From the IMG/VR virus record IMGVR_UViG_3300035670_010988, positions 1 to 43,212 of that record: a stretch of 43,212 bases of DNA; one strand, 5' to 3'. The notes below the pieces were generated by a model. It made no database searches and was not told the origin of the DNA. It saw nothing but the letters and a program-made list of their open reading frames with translations. This document shows positions 13,515 to 21,885 of the stretch, piece by piece. Position 1 is the stretch's first letter; each line of letters starts with the position of its first letter. Origin of the DNA: a virus. A program made the translations under genes and the position numbers.

Positions 13515-14371
13515 AATTTGATTAGTTTATTAATTAATTGTTGTTTTTTAAAAGGTGTAATTTCTAAATCATCATATGTTGATTGTTTGAAATCACAATA
13601 TTCTTTACATATTTCTGAACCATGGAGTGAGGTAAGTTTATCTTTCCAAATGGTATTATGAGTTACCATAGCATGGATTTCTTCATTACTCCATTCAAAT
13701 GTTTTTCCATCATAACCATTTGATATACCATTATCACCATATCCAACTACTATTACTTTATCAAATCCCATAAACCAAAGTAATTGAAATAAAATACCAG
13801 ATACATTACCGCCAGGGATTAATTGGAGTGGATTAGTGCCATATCCAATAATACTTTCTGGGATGTCTGGGCTTAATGGGGGATAAGATTCACCTTGTTC
13901 ATTTCTATATTCGATACAAAGGTGGGTGTTAGGTGTTGATTTGCAATATTCTTCTCCATGATGTTTGGGTAATTGACCTGTTGTAAATGAATAATTATAA
14001 ATTGGAAATTCATTACAAGCAATAACTTTAATTAAGTTAGGATTTTGTTGTATAATTTCTTTTTTACCTTGTATCCAAATTGGTTCAGAATCATAATTAA
14101 ATCCTGCTTGATTTCTAAGTAATTTCCCACCAGTAAATTTAAATAAACAAAATTCTTTATCTTCAAAGTATTCTCTTGCAATTGAATTATCAGCAGTAAT
14201 ATACATATCACAATTTGGATATGTTTTAATATTATGGTTTACAGTAATGGTAAAGTTATTAGAAATAATATCTTGGATGTCTTTAACTTGGTTAGTTGAA
14301 GGACCTCCTAAAATACAAAACGCCGTATGACCTTTTGCTATACCTTTCCAATTATCATTTATATAACTCAT
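13511..14371 (-). CDS. DUF115/GT42-like protein, candidate nonulosonic acid transferase
   Basis: A 286-aa protein. It starts with a nucleotide-binding loop FCILGGPSTNQVKDI (about 18-32), then ITVNHNIKTYPNCDMYITAD, and later SGILFQLLWFMGFDKVIVVGYG (about 190-212). This order matches Cst-type sialyltransferases (GT42) and the DUF115 family of flagellin Maf proteins, both of which handle sialic- or pseudaminic-type sugars. The CMP-sugar synthetase and NeuB homologue in the same operon support a transferase role. Alternative: a distant DUF115 protein with another substrate. Confidence 0.6.
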   Translation of the reverse strand: MSYINDNWKGIAKGHTAFCILGGPSTNQVKDIQDIISNNFTITVNHNIKTYPNCDMYITADNSIAREYFEDKEFCLFKFTGGKLLRNQAGFNYDSEPIWIQGKKEIIQQNPNLIKVIACNEFPIYNYSFTTGQLPKHHGEEYCKSTPNTHLCIEYRNEQGESYPPLSPDIPESIIGYGTNPLQLIPGGNVSGILFQLLWFMGFDKVIVVGYGDNGISNGYDGKTFEWSNEEIHAMVTHNTIWKDKLTSLHGSEICKEYCDFKQSTYDDLEITPFKKQQLINKLIKL

Positions 14372-14553
14372 TTATTATTAGCTAATTTTTTAGATAATTC
14401 ATTTATAAGATTATCATCATTAGTAATTCTCTTAAATACTTCTCTTGTTTCTTCAGGAGCATGAGTGAATGCTATACGTAAAATGTCCATCCAATTTACA
14501 TTGTTTTTACCTCTTACTTTCTGGATTTCATCAATAATTTCTAAATCAGTCAT
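14368..14553 (-). CDS. Small helical protein in the sugar operon (61 aa)
   Basis: Starts MTDLEIIDEIQKVRGKNNVNWMDILRIAF and is helical and charged throughout. The pattern IQK.R..NN.NWMD.LR.AF recalls small proteins that accompany NeuB-type pathways, but I cannot name a family. It overlaps the putative sialyltransferase gene by four bases, so the two may work together. Function unknown. Confidence 0.65.
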   Translation of the reverse strand: MTDLEIIDEIQKVRGKNNVNWMDILRIAFTHAPEETREVFKRITNDDNLINELSKKLANNK

Positions 14554-14554
14554 A

Positions 14555-14974
14555 TTATTGTTGTTTAATGTATTTTATTTCATCTAATTGATTGAATCCA
14601 TTCTTTTGGACCATTTTAATTGAAGCTATATTTTCAGGTTTAATTTCAGCTATAAAATTACCTGTTTTATCTTTTAAAAATAATTCAAGAATTTTAGTTC
14701 CATAACCATTTCCCCTTTGATTGGGAGCAATACTCCATGATAAAATATATTTGTTAGTTGCTACATTATCTGATCTAATAGATCCTACAGGAATGTTATT
14801 ATCTTCTAGGATATAAATTTCTCTATATGGATTGAGTAAACTATCGTTGAACCATAATTTATGAGTTTGTTCAGATACTTCTCCTGTTTCAAATGAATTT
14901 TCTCTAGTTGTAGGATCATTTCTCCAATCTAGGAGAATTTTCCAATCGTTATGTGTTGATTTTCTTAATTGCAT
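14555..14974 (-). CDS. GNAT N-acetyltransferase (PseH/NeuD-like role)
   Basis: A 139-aa GNAT-fold protein. It starts QLRKSTHNDWKILLDWRNDP, the RimJ/PseH-type beginning, and has the acetyl-CoA loop QRGNGYGTKILELF (about 88-101, Q/RxxGxG/A). By position next to a NeuB homologue and a PseB homologue, it probably N-acetylates the amino sugar precursor of a nonulosonic acid. It overlaps 14965-15942 by ten bases. Substrate not shown by sequence. Confidence 0.78.
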   Translation of the reverse strand: MQLRKSTHNDWKILLDWRNDPTTRENSFETGEVSEQTHKLWFNDSLLNPYREIYILEDNNIPVGSIRSDNVATNKYILSWSIAPNQRGNGYGTKILELFLKDKTGNFIAEIKPENIASIKMVQKNGFNQLDEIKYIKQQ

Positions 14975-15942
14975 ATAAAATCGTCTTCATTATAATCTCT
15001 ATCTGCTGTTTTACCTAAAGTAAATTCAAAATGTTTTGCAGGTATATTTCCTTCTAAAAATGGTCGTTTAGTTGTAATATTATCCTCAGTTAATATATCC
15101 CCTTTCTTAATATCAGTTTTAGCTACTACTGAACGCATTGCTTGTTTGAATGATTGTTCTGATTCGGAGTATTGGTTAAGTTGGGGAGTAATGGTTAATT
15201 CTGCTTGTTTAATTAAATCAATCATTTCTTTTAATTGATTAGGTTCCAAAGCAAATGGATGATCAGGGCCTGGTAAATGTCTGCTTAGAGTAAAATGTTT
15301 TTCAATTACTGTTGCTCCCATAGCTACAGCTAAAGCAGGAGTTAAAGTAGACATAGTATGATCTGAGAATCCGGTTTTATATCTAGAGTCTAAAGATAAT
15401 GATTGAACTATTTTTAATCCAGCATCTTGCATTGGGGTAGGATAAGCATTATTACAATGCATTAAAGTTAAATCATTTCCGTATTTGTCTGCTATTTCAA
15501 ATATTTTACCTAAGTAATTCATTTCAAACCCAATACCTAAAGAAATAACTAAAGGTAATTTAGCTGAGGCAACCATATCAACAAATCTGAAGTCGGTTGA
15601 TTCGAATCCTGCTATTTTGAGACGTTTAACACCTAGGGCAACTAATTCATCAACTGCTTTTTCATCAAATGGTGTTGACATAAATTCAATACCTTTTTCA
15701 TCACAGTATTGTTTTAAATCTTTTTGCCATTCACGTGGTAAGGCAATATCATCAATTAGTTTATTAATATCTTTATAACCAGCAAAATCAGGAGTGTTTT
15801 TACTATATAAAGTATTTGATGAATATGTTTGAAATTTACAAGCAGATGCTCCAGCTTCTAAAGCAACATCAATTAATGATAGTGCTTGTTTAAAATTTTT
15901 ATTATGATTAGCTCCTGCTTCTGCTATTACAAATGTGTTCAT
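14965..15942 (-). CDS. neuB: Nonulosonic acid synthase (NeuB/PseI/LegI family)
   Basis: A 325-aa enzyme that condenses phosphoenolpyruvate with a 6-carbon amino sugar to give a 9-carbon nonulosonic acid. It has a TIM-barrel core with EAGANHNKNFKQAL (about 8-21), KFQTYSS, MSTPFDEKAVDELVALG, KIAGFES, LMHCNNAYPTP, GFSDHTMSTL and EKHFTLSR. The C-terminal SAF domain (about 265-325: MRSVVAKTDIKKGDILTEDN) completes the family length. Neu, Pse and Leg synthases cannot be separated reliably here. Neighbouring genes supply dehydratase, aminotransferase, acetyltransferase and CMP-transferase. Confidence 0.9.
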   Translation of the reverse strand: MNTFVIAEAGANHNKNFKQALSLIDVALEAGASACKFQTYSSNTLYSKNTPDFAGYKDINKLIDDIALPREWQKDLKQYCDEKGIEFMSTPFDEKAVDELVALGVKRLKIAGFESTDFRFVDMVASAKLPLVISLGIGFEMNYLGKIFEIADKYGNDLTLMHCNNAYPTPMQDAGLKIVQSLSLDSRYKTGFSDHTMSTLTPALAVAMGATVIEKHFTLSRHLPGPDHPFALEPNQLKEMIDLIKQAELTITPQLNQYSESEQSFKQAMRSVVAKTDIKKGDILTEDNITTKRPFLEGNIPAKHFEFTLGKTADRDYNEDDFICN

Positions 15943-16748
15943 ATTAAATATTTTAATAACTTATTTGCTTCTTCAAAACTATTTATACAATGTGCATTAT
16001 TTTTAACGCAATTAACAAAATACTTTATTTCTTCAACATACATATCATTTTTTATTTCAAAATGTACTCTACGTAATATATCCCCTTCTAAAATATCAAA
16101 ATAACGATGGTATTCTTCTGAAAGATAGTTTAAAGTAAAATCAGCTATAGTTCCATTTTGAAACTCTATTCTACCAATAACTAAATCTTCAGTATCATTT
16201 GTTATATTTGTTAACTTATTTTTAATATACGAAATATTTTTTATATCTCCAAATTTAGAATAAAGATAATCCAATTCATGTATAACATCTAAAAGTACTC
16301 CACCTCCCAAATGCTTATTAGCACTATACGATTTTAAGTGATCAGTTTGTGATCTCCATTTTTTTAAATCATACCCAAAGTAAACGTTAATATATTTTGA
16401 ATTTGGATTAATTGATTTTACTTCGTCTGTAAATCGTAGATTACATCCCACCATTGTGGTTAAATCTTTTTTTTTAATTATATTTAATAATTCTTCAACC
16501 CCTTCATTTGACGAATAGAATGGTTTTTCACAAAATATAGGGATATTATATTGAGCTAACTTAATACAATGTTCTATATGTTTTATATTTGGAGAACAAA
16601 CAAAACCTAAATCAAAACCTTCTTGCAATATATCATCTATATTATCAATTTCATCTATATCAACTATTTTAGTTTGGATTCCTAGATTATTCAAATTAGT
16701 AGAATGTCTTTTTCCAATTGAGCCTCCTCCTATTATAATTGCTTTCAT
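15939..16748 (-). CDS. Gfo/Idh/MocA-family NAD(P)-dependent oxidoreductase
   Basis: A 269-aa protein with the Rossmann start IIIGGGSIGKRHSTNL (residues 4-19), the family CEKPF motif (about 93-97) and an alpha/beta C-terminal substrate domain with GGVLLDVIHELDYL (H-x-x-D-x-x likely catalytic). Such enzymes accompany NeuA/NeuB genes in some surface-sugar clusters and probably tailor the sugar nucleotide. It overlaps both neighbours by four bases. A consensus promoter lies inside it at 16224-16252. Slightly short for the family (usually 300-370). Confidence 0.85.
   Translation of the reverse strand: MKAIIIGGGSIGKRHSTNLNNLGIQTKIVDIDEIDNIDDILQEGFDLGFVCSPNIKHIEHCIKLAQYNIPIFCEKPFYSSNEGVEELLNIIKKKDLTTMVGCNLRFTDEVKSINPNSKYINVYFGYDLKKWRSQTDHLKSYSANKHLGGGVLLDVIHELDYLYSKFGDIKNISYIKNKLTNITNDTEDLVIGRIEFQNGTIADFTLNYLSEEYHRYFDILEGDILRRVHFEIKNDMYVEEIKYFVNCVKNNAHCINSFEEANKLLKYLI
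16224..16252 (-). promoter_or_regulatory. Internal promoter inside the oxidoreductase gene
   Basis: TTGG (16252-16249), N19 ending TTTCG, TATATT (16229-16224): a perfect match, including the TTTCG, in codons for a GDIKNISYI segment. It would start a shorter transcript beginning with neuB. Chance occurrence in AT-rich DNA is possible. Confidence 0.5.
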
Positions 16749-17434
16749 TTGTTTAAGTATAATTTTTCTGCTACTTCAAATTGCCAAGGCCAATCAATAT
16801 CAAAACATTCAATTTCTTCCATTACAAAGAAATTAGGATTGCCTGGTTCTTTAAAAGTTCCCATATAAATTCCGTTTGCAATATCTTCTGTAGATCCCGC
16901 GTACAATGAATGGGCTGCTTCATAACAGGTTTCAACAAACTTAGTCTCTAATGTAGCTAAGTATTTATCTTCTCCAAAGAAACGATTTAACATTTTACCT
17001 TCATTATCAAATAAAAATGTTTTTTTCTCAAATACTCCAAATAAACCATTTGAATCTACCTCTAAAAATTGCTTAACAAAATTATCTATTGTTTCTACTT
17101 TTAATAGTGGGTTACAAGCATTAATGATTACAAAGTGTTTGAATGGAAGTTTATCATGCCATTCTAGGGCTTTTTGTAATGTAACGGGTTCTTGAGTTGA
17201 TTCCTCACTTCGAACAAAATAATTTACATTATGTTTTCTAGCAATTTCAATCAATTCATCATCCATAACTGAAAGATAAAAGTTATCTTTTGGGATGATT
17301 GATGATTGGAGTACTTTCTCAATTGTTATTTCAAATAAACTTGAGTGAGCAAATGGTCTAAGCATTTTATTTGGAACACGGGTTGATTGTGTTCGAGCTT
17401 GAATTATAAAAACGGTGTCTTTAATGTTTTTCAT
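16745..17434 (-). CDS. CMP-nonulosonic acid synthetase (NeuA/PseF-like cytidylyltransferase)
   Basis: A 229-aa sugar-nucleotide transferase. Residues 9-24 hold the N-terminal nucleotide loop IIQARTQSTRVPNKML (Q-A-R-x-x-S-x-R-x-P-x-K). Next come NYFVRSEE and ACNPLLKVETIDNF (the T.P-type loop), with FDIDWPWQFEVAE near the end, where D-x-D-x-P-x-D is typical of CMP-NeuAc/Pse synthetases. It charges the NeuB product with CMP. Adjacent to the aminotransferase gene (one-base overlap). Confidence 0.82.
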   Translation of the reverse strand: MKNIKDTVFIIQARTQSTRVPNKMLRPFAHSSLFEITIEKVLQSSIIPKDNFYLSVMDDELIEIARKHNVNYFVRSEESTQEPVTLQKALEWHDKLPFKHFVIINACNPLLKVETIDNFVKQFLEVDSNGLFGVFEKKTFLFDNEGKMLNRFFGEDKYLATLETKFVETCYEAAHSLYAGSTEDIANGIYMGTFKEPGNPNFFVMEEIECFDIDWPWQFEVAEKLYLNK

Positions 17435-18711
17435 TAGCTATTTTTTCTAAAGATTGCAGTACCACGTTTACCTTCTAATGCAGAATCAATATTATTTATA
17501 TTTTTACTCACAAACTCAAAAGCTTTATCAGCAGCATCAATTGTTTTTTGAATATCTTTCTTCGTATGTGAAAAATTGATATAAATAACATTCGGAAATA
17601 ATATATTTTGTTTTACCATTTCTTGATAAAATAAATATTTTAACCCATCTGCATCTTCATACGTTTCTGGGTTAAATGTTAGGTTATGTCTTGGGGCATC
17701 TCCAGCAAATATTACATCTAAATTATGTTTTTTGGCTGCATTTTTAATACCAACATCCAACATATTTCCAAGTTCCCAAATATGATTATAATCTTTAGTT
17801 TGTAATTCTTTAACAGTAGCAATAGCAGCTGCTATAGATAATGCTTCACCACCAAATGTCATTGAGAAGAAAGCATGATTCAATTCATTCATGTATTCTG
17901 CTTTACCAGCAATAATACCTAAAGGCATCCCGTTAGCTACTGCTTTTCCCATACAACATAAATCAGGGGTAACTCCAAAATATTCTTGAGCCCCACCTAA
18001 ACTCCATCTAAACCCAGTTACTACTTCATCAAAAATAAGTACGGCTTTATATTTAGTACATAATTTTCTAACACCTTCTAAAAATCCTGGTTTAGGGGTG
18101 GTTAAGGCTTGGGGTTCAATAATAACACCCGCAACGTCTCCTTTTTCAAGTAATTTCTCTAAACTTTCAAGATTATTATATTCGAATTCACCAATTAATT
18201 CTTTTAAACAAGATGGTACTCCATATGGTCTCATTGAAATAGCATGCCAATCTCCCCAACCATGATAACCACCTGCTGGTTTAAGGATTTTTTCTTTACC
18301 AGTATATGAGCGAGCAATTCGAACAGCAGCCAAATCAGCATCAGTACCATTCTTACAGAATCTAACTTGTTCAGCACAAGGGACTACATCTGAAATTAAT
18401 TGGGCTAATTCTTGTTCTAATAATGTAGGCCAAGAAAATATGATTCCATCTTTAAGTTGTTTTTTAATGGCTTTATTTGTTGATTTGTGATTATATCCTA
18501 AAATAATAGGACCTAAAGCACACATGTAATCAAGATACTTTTTTCCATCTAAACCATACAAATAAGCTCCTTTTCCTGATTTTACAAATTTAGGATAAAC
18601 CCCATCAACAAATTGATCAGGACATTTACTCATCGTTTGAGTACCTCTAGGCATTAACCTAAGAGCATTCCCCCAGAGTTCTTCTTCATTGATTTTTTTT
18701 CTAGTTAGCAT
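17434..18711 (-). CDS. Class III PLP aminotransferase (GSA aminomutase-like)
   Basis: A 425-aa PLP-dependent enzyme. It has GTDADLAAVRIARSYTGKEKI, AGGYHGWGDW, the Asp-containing IFDEVVTGFR (PLP ring), and GKAVANGMPLG with the likely Schiff-base lysine. It is of the glutamate-1-semialdehyde 2,1-aminomutase subfamily, members of which act as sugar aminotransferase-like genes in surface glycan clusters; a role in haem synthesis is unlikely here. I start at ATG 18711, which has AAAGGA seven bases before it; the longer frame uses TTG. It overlaps 18701-19711 by 11 bases. Confidence 0.82.
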   Translation of the reverse strand: MLTRKKINEEELWGNALRLMPRGTQTMSKCPDQFVDGVYPKFVKSGKGAYLYGLDGKKYLDYMCALGPIILGYNHKSTNKAIKKQLKDGIIFSWPTLLEQELAQLISDVVPCAEQVRFCKNGTDADLAAVRIARSYTGKEKILKPAGGYHGWGDWHAISMRPYGVPSCLKELIGEFEYNNLESLEKLLEKGDVAGVIIEPQALTTPKPGFLEGVRKLCTKYKAVLIFDEVVTGFRWSLGGAQEYFGVTPDLCCMGKAVANGMPLGIIAGKAEYMNELNHAFFSMTFGGEALSIAAAIATVKELQTKDYNHIWELGNMLDVGIKNAAKKHNLDVIFAGDAPRHNLTFNPETYEDADGLKYLFYQEMVKQNILFPNVIYINFSHTKKDIQKTIDAADKAFEFVSKNINNIDSALEGKRGTAIFRKNS

Positions 18712-19711
18712 CTTGTAATCCTTTTTCAATTAATTTAATTAAATATTCTTTATCATGATTTAAGAAAATCCCTGAGTTGAACTCAGGGCCATCATATTTT
18801 TTAAGGGGATATTCTTTATTTGTAAATTGTGGGATAACACAAAGTAATCTATTACAATGCTCTGTTGTAAACCCATCTAAAAATTTAGATTCGTATGTAA
18901 AAGGTAATTCTGTTTTAGCAATCATATCTTCATGAAATTTTTCCCCGGGTCTCATTCCAACAACTTTATATTTAATTTTTTTATCTAATTTAAGAGATAA
19001 TGATTGAATAATAGTTTCCATATCAAATGAATCAAAATAAGGAATAAATACCTCTCCTCCAATACTGTTGATTAATGAAGATAAAACCGTGTTAACTGCA
19101 TCTTCTAATGTAAATAAAAATCTGGTGCAATCTAATGATGTAACATTAATGTTTTTATCTTGAGATAATAAATCCACCCATAATGGAATAAATGAACCTC
19201 TACTTGCAATTACATTTCCGTATCGTACTGAACTAAAAATGGTGTGGTTTGAATTATGATCAAAATTGGAGAATAAACGTTCAGCGGTAAATTTAGATGC
19301 TCCATAGACATTAATAGGAATACATGCTTTATCTGTTGATACTAAAATACATTTATCAACCATAGCTTCTAAACAAGCATTAGCTACATTAATAGAACCT
19401 TGAATATTTGTTTTAACACATTCTTCAGGGTAATATTCCATATCATCAATTCGTTTTAAAGCCGCAGTATGGATAACATAATTTGGTTTATATAAACGTA
19501 ATGTTTTAGATAATTGTTCATAATCCCTTATATCGCCAATTACTCGAATAATTGATTTGTCTTGACCGAAATATAATGCTTGTTTACCTTCGTCTCTACT
19601 GTATACAATTATTTTACAATTGTATTTTTTTAATTTTTGGATAATAGCTCTACCTAAAGAACCAGTACCTCCTGTAATCAAAATTGTTTTGTTGTTAAAA
19701 TTATCAGCCAT
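18701..19711 (-). CDS. UDP-GlcNAc 4,6-dehydratase-like SDR (PseB/FlaA1 family)
   Basis: A 336-aa extended short-chain dehydrogenase. The NAD(P) loop is ILITGGTGSLGRAI (residues 10-23). Then come VIHTAALKRIDDMEYYPEECVKTNI, VSTDKA (catalytic D-K) and YGASKF (Y-x-x-x-K), followed by SVRYGNVIASRGSFIP and MRPGEKFHEDMI, both PseB/CapD signatures. The enzyme removes water from and usually inverts UDP-GlcNAc, the first step towards pseudaminic acid or related sugars. It is the first committed enzyme of the operon. Confidence 0.86.
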   Translation of the reverse strand: MADNFNNKTILITGGTGSLGRAIIQKLKKYNCKIIVYSRDEGKQALYFGQDKSIIRVIGDIRDYEQLSKTLRLYKPNYVIHTAALKRIDDMEYYPEECVKTNIQGSINVANACLEAMVDKCILVSTDKACIPINVYGASKFTAERLFSNFDHNSNHTIFSSVRYGNVIASRGSFIPLWVDLLSQDKNINVTSLDCTRFLFTLEDAVNTVLSSLINSIGGEVFIPYFDSFDMETIIQSLSLKLDKKIKYKVVGMRPGEKFHEDMIAKTELPFTYESKFLDGFTTEHCNRLLCVIPQFTNKEYPLKKYDGPEFNSGIFLNHDKEYLIKLIEKGLQDAN

Positions 19712-19712
19712 G

Positions 19713-20873
19713 TTAATTGTATATGTTTATTAAATAATTTGCTATTCTTTGGGATGCATTACCATCATTGAATTCATCATATAATTCTAGCAATGCCGTA
19801 TTGTCATATTCGAATTTTTGATTTAAATCTACGACATCTTCATACGGTTTCAAAATATTTTTAAATTTACTCATAAACAAATCGTATCTATCTTTAAATT
19901 TTTCTATTCTATGTTCTCCTATTTTTTCTACAAATTCATCCCATGAATTAACATTCATTAATGGAGCCCAAAAATTATATTCATTTCCCTTAAAATTTTC
20001 TAAATCCATATCAAACATAACTCCACTATCATCTGAGTCAACATAATATACTGTTTTATTGAAGTATAATGGATAGTACATAACTGATGTAATAACCCCA
20101 ATATGAATATCTCCTAATTGGGAGAATGAATACATTTCATTTTCATCTCTAATTAGTCTAAATTGTGGAGATGGGGTGAGATTATTTTCTGTAAAATCAC
20201 TAGGAAAATCTGTAAATTCTTTTGGGTGTGGTTTATAGAATAAATGATGAGTTGAACCATATTTACTTTCTAATTCTTTGGAAATATTAATAATGTTTGG
20301 TCTAATATTATCTTCCATTGAACCATATAAAACTATTACTGGTTTGGTTAGGTTATATTTCTGTTGAATGGTTTCTGTTGGGACATTTTTTAAAATGTCA
20401 AATTTAGGGATACCTGTTACAATAGATTTTCTTTTAATCCAACCCGCTTCAAGTTTAGATTGATATGTCCATGTACTATGATCAAAGAAAACATCAATCA
20501 TATTTGTTGGAAATTTCATTCTACTTAAAATTTCTAATCTAGTTTTTATATTATTATAAAGCCAAGATGAATTTTCTAAATTACATACTATAGCCCCAAT
20601 TTGTTTAAATTCTATTATTATATTTGTTTCAGGTAACCATGATTCTCTAGTAATTAAAACTATGTCTGGTTTGAATGGGAGTAGAAATCCAACTGATTTA
20701 GATTCAAAATTAGGGTAAGTAAAGTAATCTATATTTGATTCATATCCAAATTGACCATCTGTAGGGTAAACAAAAATATAGTCACAATCTCTTTGTGATA
20801 GTTCATTAACCACATTCTTTACTTCAATATATCCTCTATTATCAGAAGCATATATTAATATTTTTTTTCTCAT
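19713..20873 (-). CDS. GT-B-fold transferase (CDP-glycerol phosphotransferase-like)
   Basis: A 386-aa protein. The N-terminal half has a Rossmann-like start (KKILIYASDNRGYIEVKNVV) and KPDIVLITRESW. The C-terminal half has PVIVLYGSMEDN, HHLFYKPHPKE (a KPHP motif, common to CDP-glycerol glycerophosphotransferases and related capsule proteins) and LGDIHIGVITSVMYYPLYF. It may transfer a sugar or polyol phosphate, or be a hydrolysing 2-epimerase relative (NeuC-like fold), which the pathway otherwise lacks. Two bases separate it from each neighbour. Confidence 0.6.
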   Translation of the reverse strand: MRKKILIYASDNRGYIEVKNVVNELSQRDCDYIFVYPTDGQFGYESNIDYFTYPNFESKSVGFLLPFKPDIVLITRESWLPETNIIIEFKQIGAIVCNLENSSWLYNNIKTRLEILSRMKFPTNMIDVFFDHSTWTYQSKLEAGWIKRKSIVTGIPKFDILKNVPTETIQQKYNLTKPVIVLYGSMEDNIRPNIINISKELESKYGSTHHLFYKPHPKEFTDFPSDFTENNLTPSPQFRLIRDENEMYSFSQLGDIHIGVITSVMYYPLYFNKTVYYVDSDDSGVMFDMDLENFKGNEYNFWAPLMNVNSWDEFVEKIGEHRIEKFKDRYDLFMSKFKNILKPYEDVVDLNQKFEYDNTALLELYDEFNDGNASQRIANYLINIYN

Positions 20874-20875
20874 GT

Positions 20876-21718
20876 TTAAAATTGTTTGATCATTCCATAT
20901 TGATCAAATTGAGGCATTTTTCCCCATTTTGATAACCATTTTTGAGCATTGTCTGCTTCTGCTTTTCTTTGACGATCTGAAGATCGACCGTTATTTTCTT
21001 CTAATCTATGGCTTCCTCTAGCTCCAAAATGCCATACTATTGAAGATGAAGGTAGGATAAAACGAACACTATGTTGTAACATTCTTAAAAATAAATCATG
21101 GTCATCCCAAGATGTAGGAGCAAATAATGGATCATTTCCTCCAACTTCATCCCATAATGATTTTTTAACTAACCCGGAAACACCTTCACCTTTAGGAATT
21201 TCATAACCTTCATTCATTTGTTTAAATTCTTCTACCCAATTCTCAAATGAAGCACTATCAAAATCATGATAGTATGCTCCAAACATATCCAATGGAATTA
21301 AAGATGTTCCATATCTATCTGGGGAGTTAAATATGTTAGGTTCTATTCTATATGAATTCACCCATAATTTTTCATTTGGGTACTTTTCATGGATATCTAA
21401 TAATGCTTTATCCCAATCTTTAGTTACATAAAAATCAGAATGTAAAAAGTTAATAAACTCTGTTTTTACTTTATCTGCACAAAAGTTCATCCCACCCCCA
21501 ATCCCTAGAGGTACATCATTTTTATCTATATAATATTCTAGGTTATACTTATCTTGATTTTCCTTTAACCACTCATCAGTCCCATCTGTGCAATTTTCAG
21601 CATGGATAATAAAAGGAGCATCTTTAAAATAACTATTTTTTCTAACAGATTTAATAGCCAGTTTTAAATATGGAAGATTATTATAAGTAGATATACAAAA
21701 TGTCAATGGGTTCATCAT
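20876..21718 (-). CDS. GT2-family glycosyltransferase
   Basis: A 280-aa GT-A enzyme. It starts LTFCISTYNNLPYLKLAIKSV, with EYYIDKNDVPLGIGGGMNFC and FLHSDFYV (HSD at the DxD position). The acceptor domain has GVSGLVKKSLWDEVGGNDPLF and SWDDHDLFLRM (W-D-D-H-D, catalytic base). It is related in layout to 11602-12666. Its start overlaps the stop of the 56-aa gene by ATGA. Donor sugar unknown. Confidence 0.82.
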   Translation of the reverse strand: MMNPLTFCISTYNNLPYLKLAIKSVRKNSYFKDAPFIIHAENCTDGTDEWLKENQDKYNLEYYIDKNDVPLGIGGGMNFCADKVKTEFINFLHSDFYVTKDWDKALLDIHEKYPNEKLWVNSYRIEPNIFNSPDRYGTSLIPLDMFGAYYHDFDSASFENWVEEFKQMNEGYEIPKGEGVSGLVKKSLWDEVGGNDPLFAPTSWDDHDLFLRMLQHSVRFILPSSSIVWHFGARGSHRLEENNGRSSDRQRKAEADNAQKWLSKWGKMPQFDQYGMIKQF

Positions 21719-21885
21719 TTCTTCTGTAATTTAACAAATTCTCTAACTTTAGCTCCTAACTCTTGATCATTTGGGTATGAGTTAGTTAAACTTGTGATAA
21801 TATCAAGTTTTAGTTTTAAGTCTAAATATTTAACCTTATTGTTAAAGTTATCTTTTTCTAAGCCAGTATACACCTCGTTACTCAT
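21715..21885 (-). CDS. Small helical protein (56 aa) between two glycosyltransferases
   Basis: A complete gene: ATG 21885, TGA 21715-21717. It overlaps the genes on both sides by the same ATGA junction, which is strong evidence that it is translated. The protein is helical, Leu/Lys-rich (NNKVKYLDLKLKLDIITSL) and ends basic (VKLQKK). Its role is unknown; it may assist the flanking transferases. Confidence 0.65.
   Translation of the reverse strand: MSNEVYTGLEKDNFNNKVKYLDLKLKLDIITSLTNSYPNDQELGAKVREFVKLQKK

Noticed and set aside
17434-18711. Haem biosynthesis aminomutase (HemL)
   Set aside because: The fold and PLP motifs match the subfamily, but the operon is entirely for surface sugars, so a HemL role is not supported by context.
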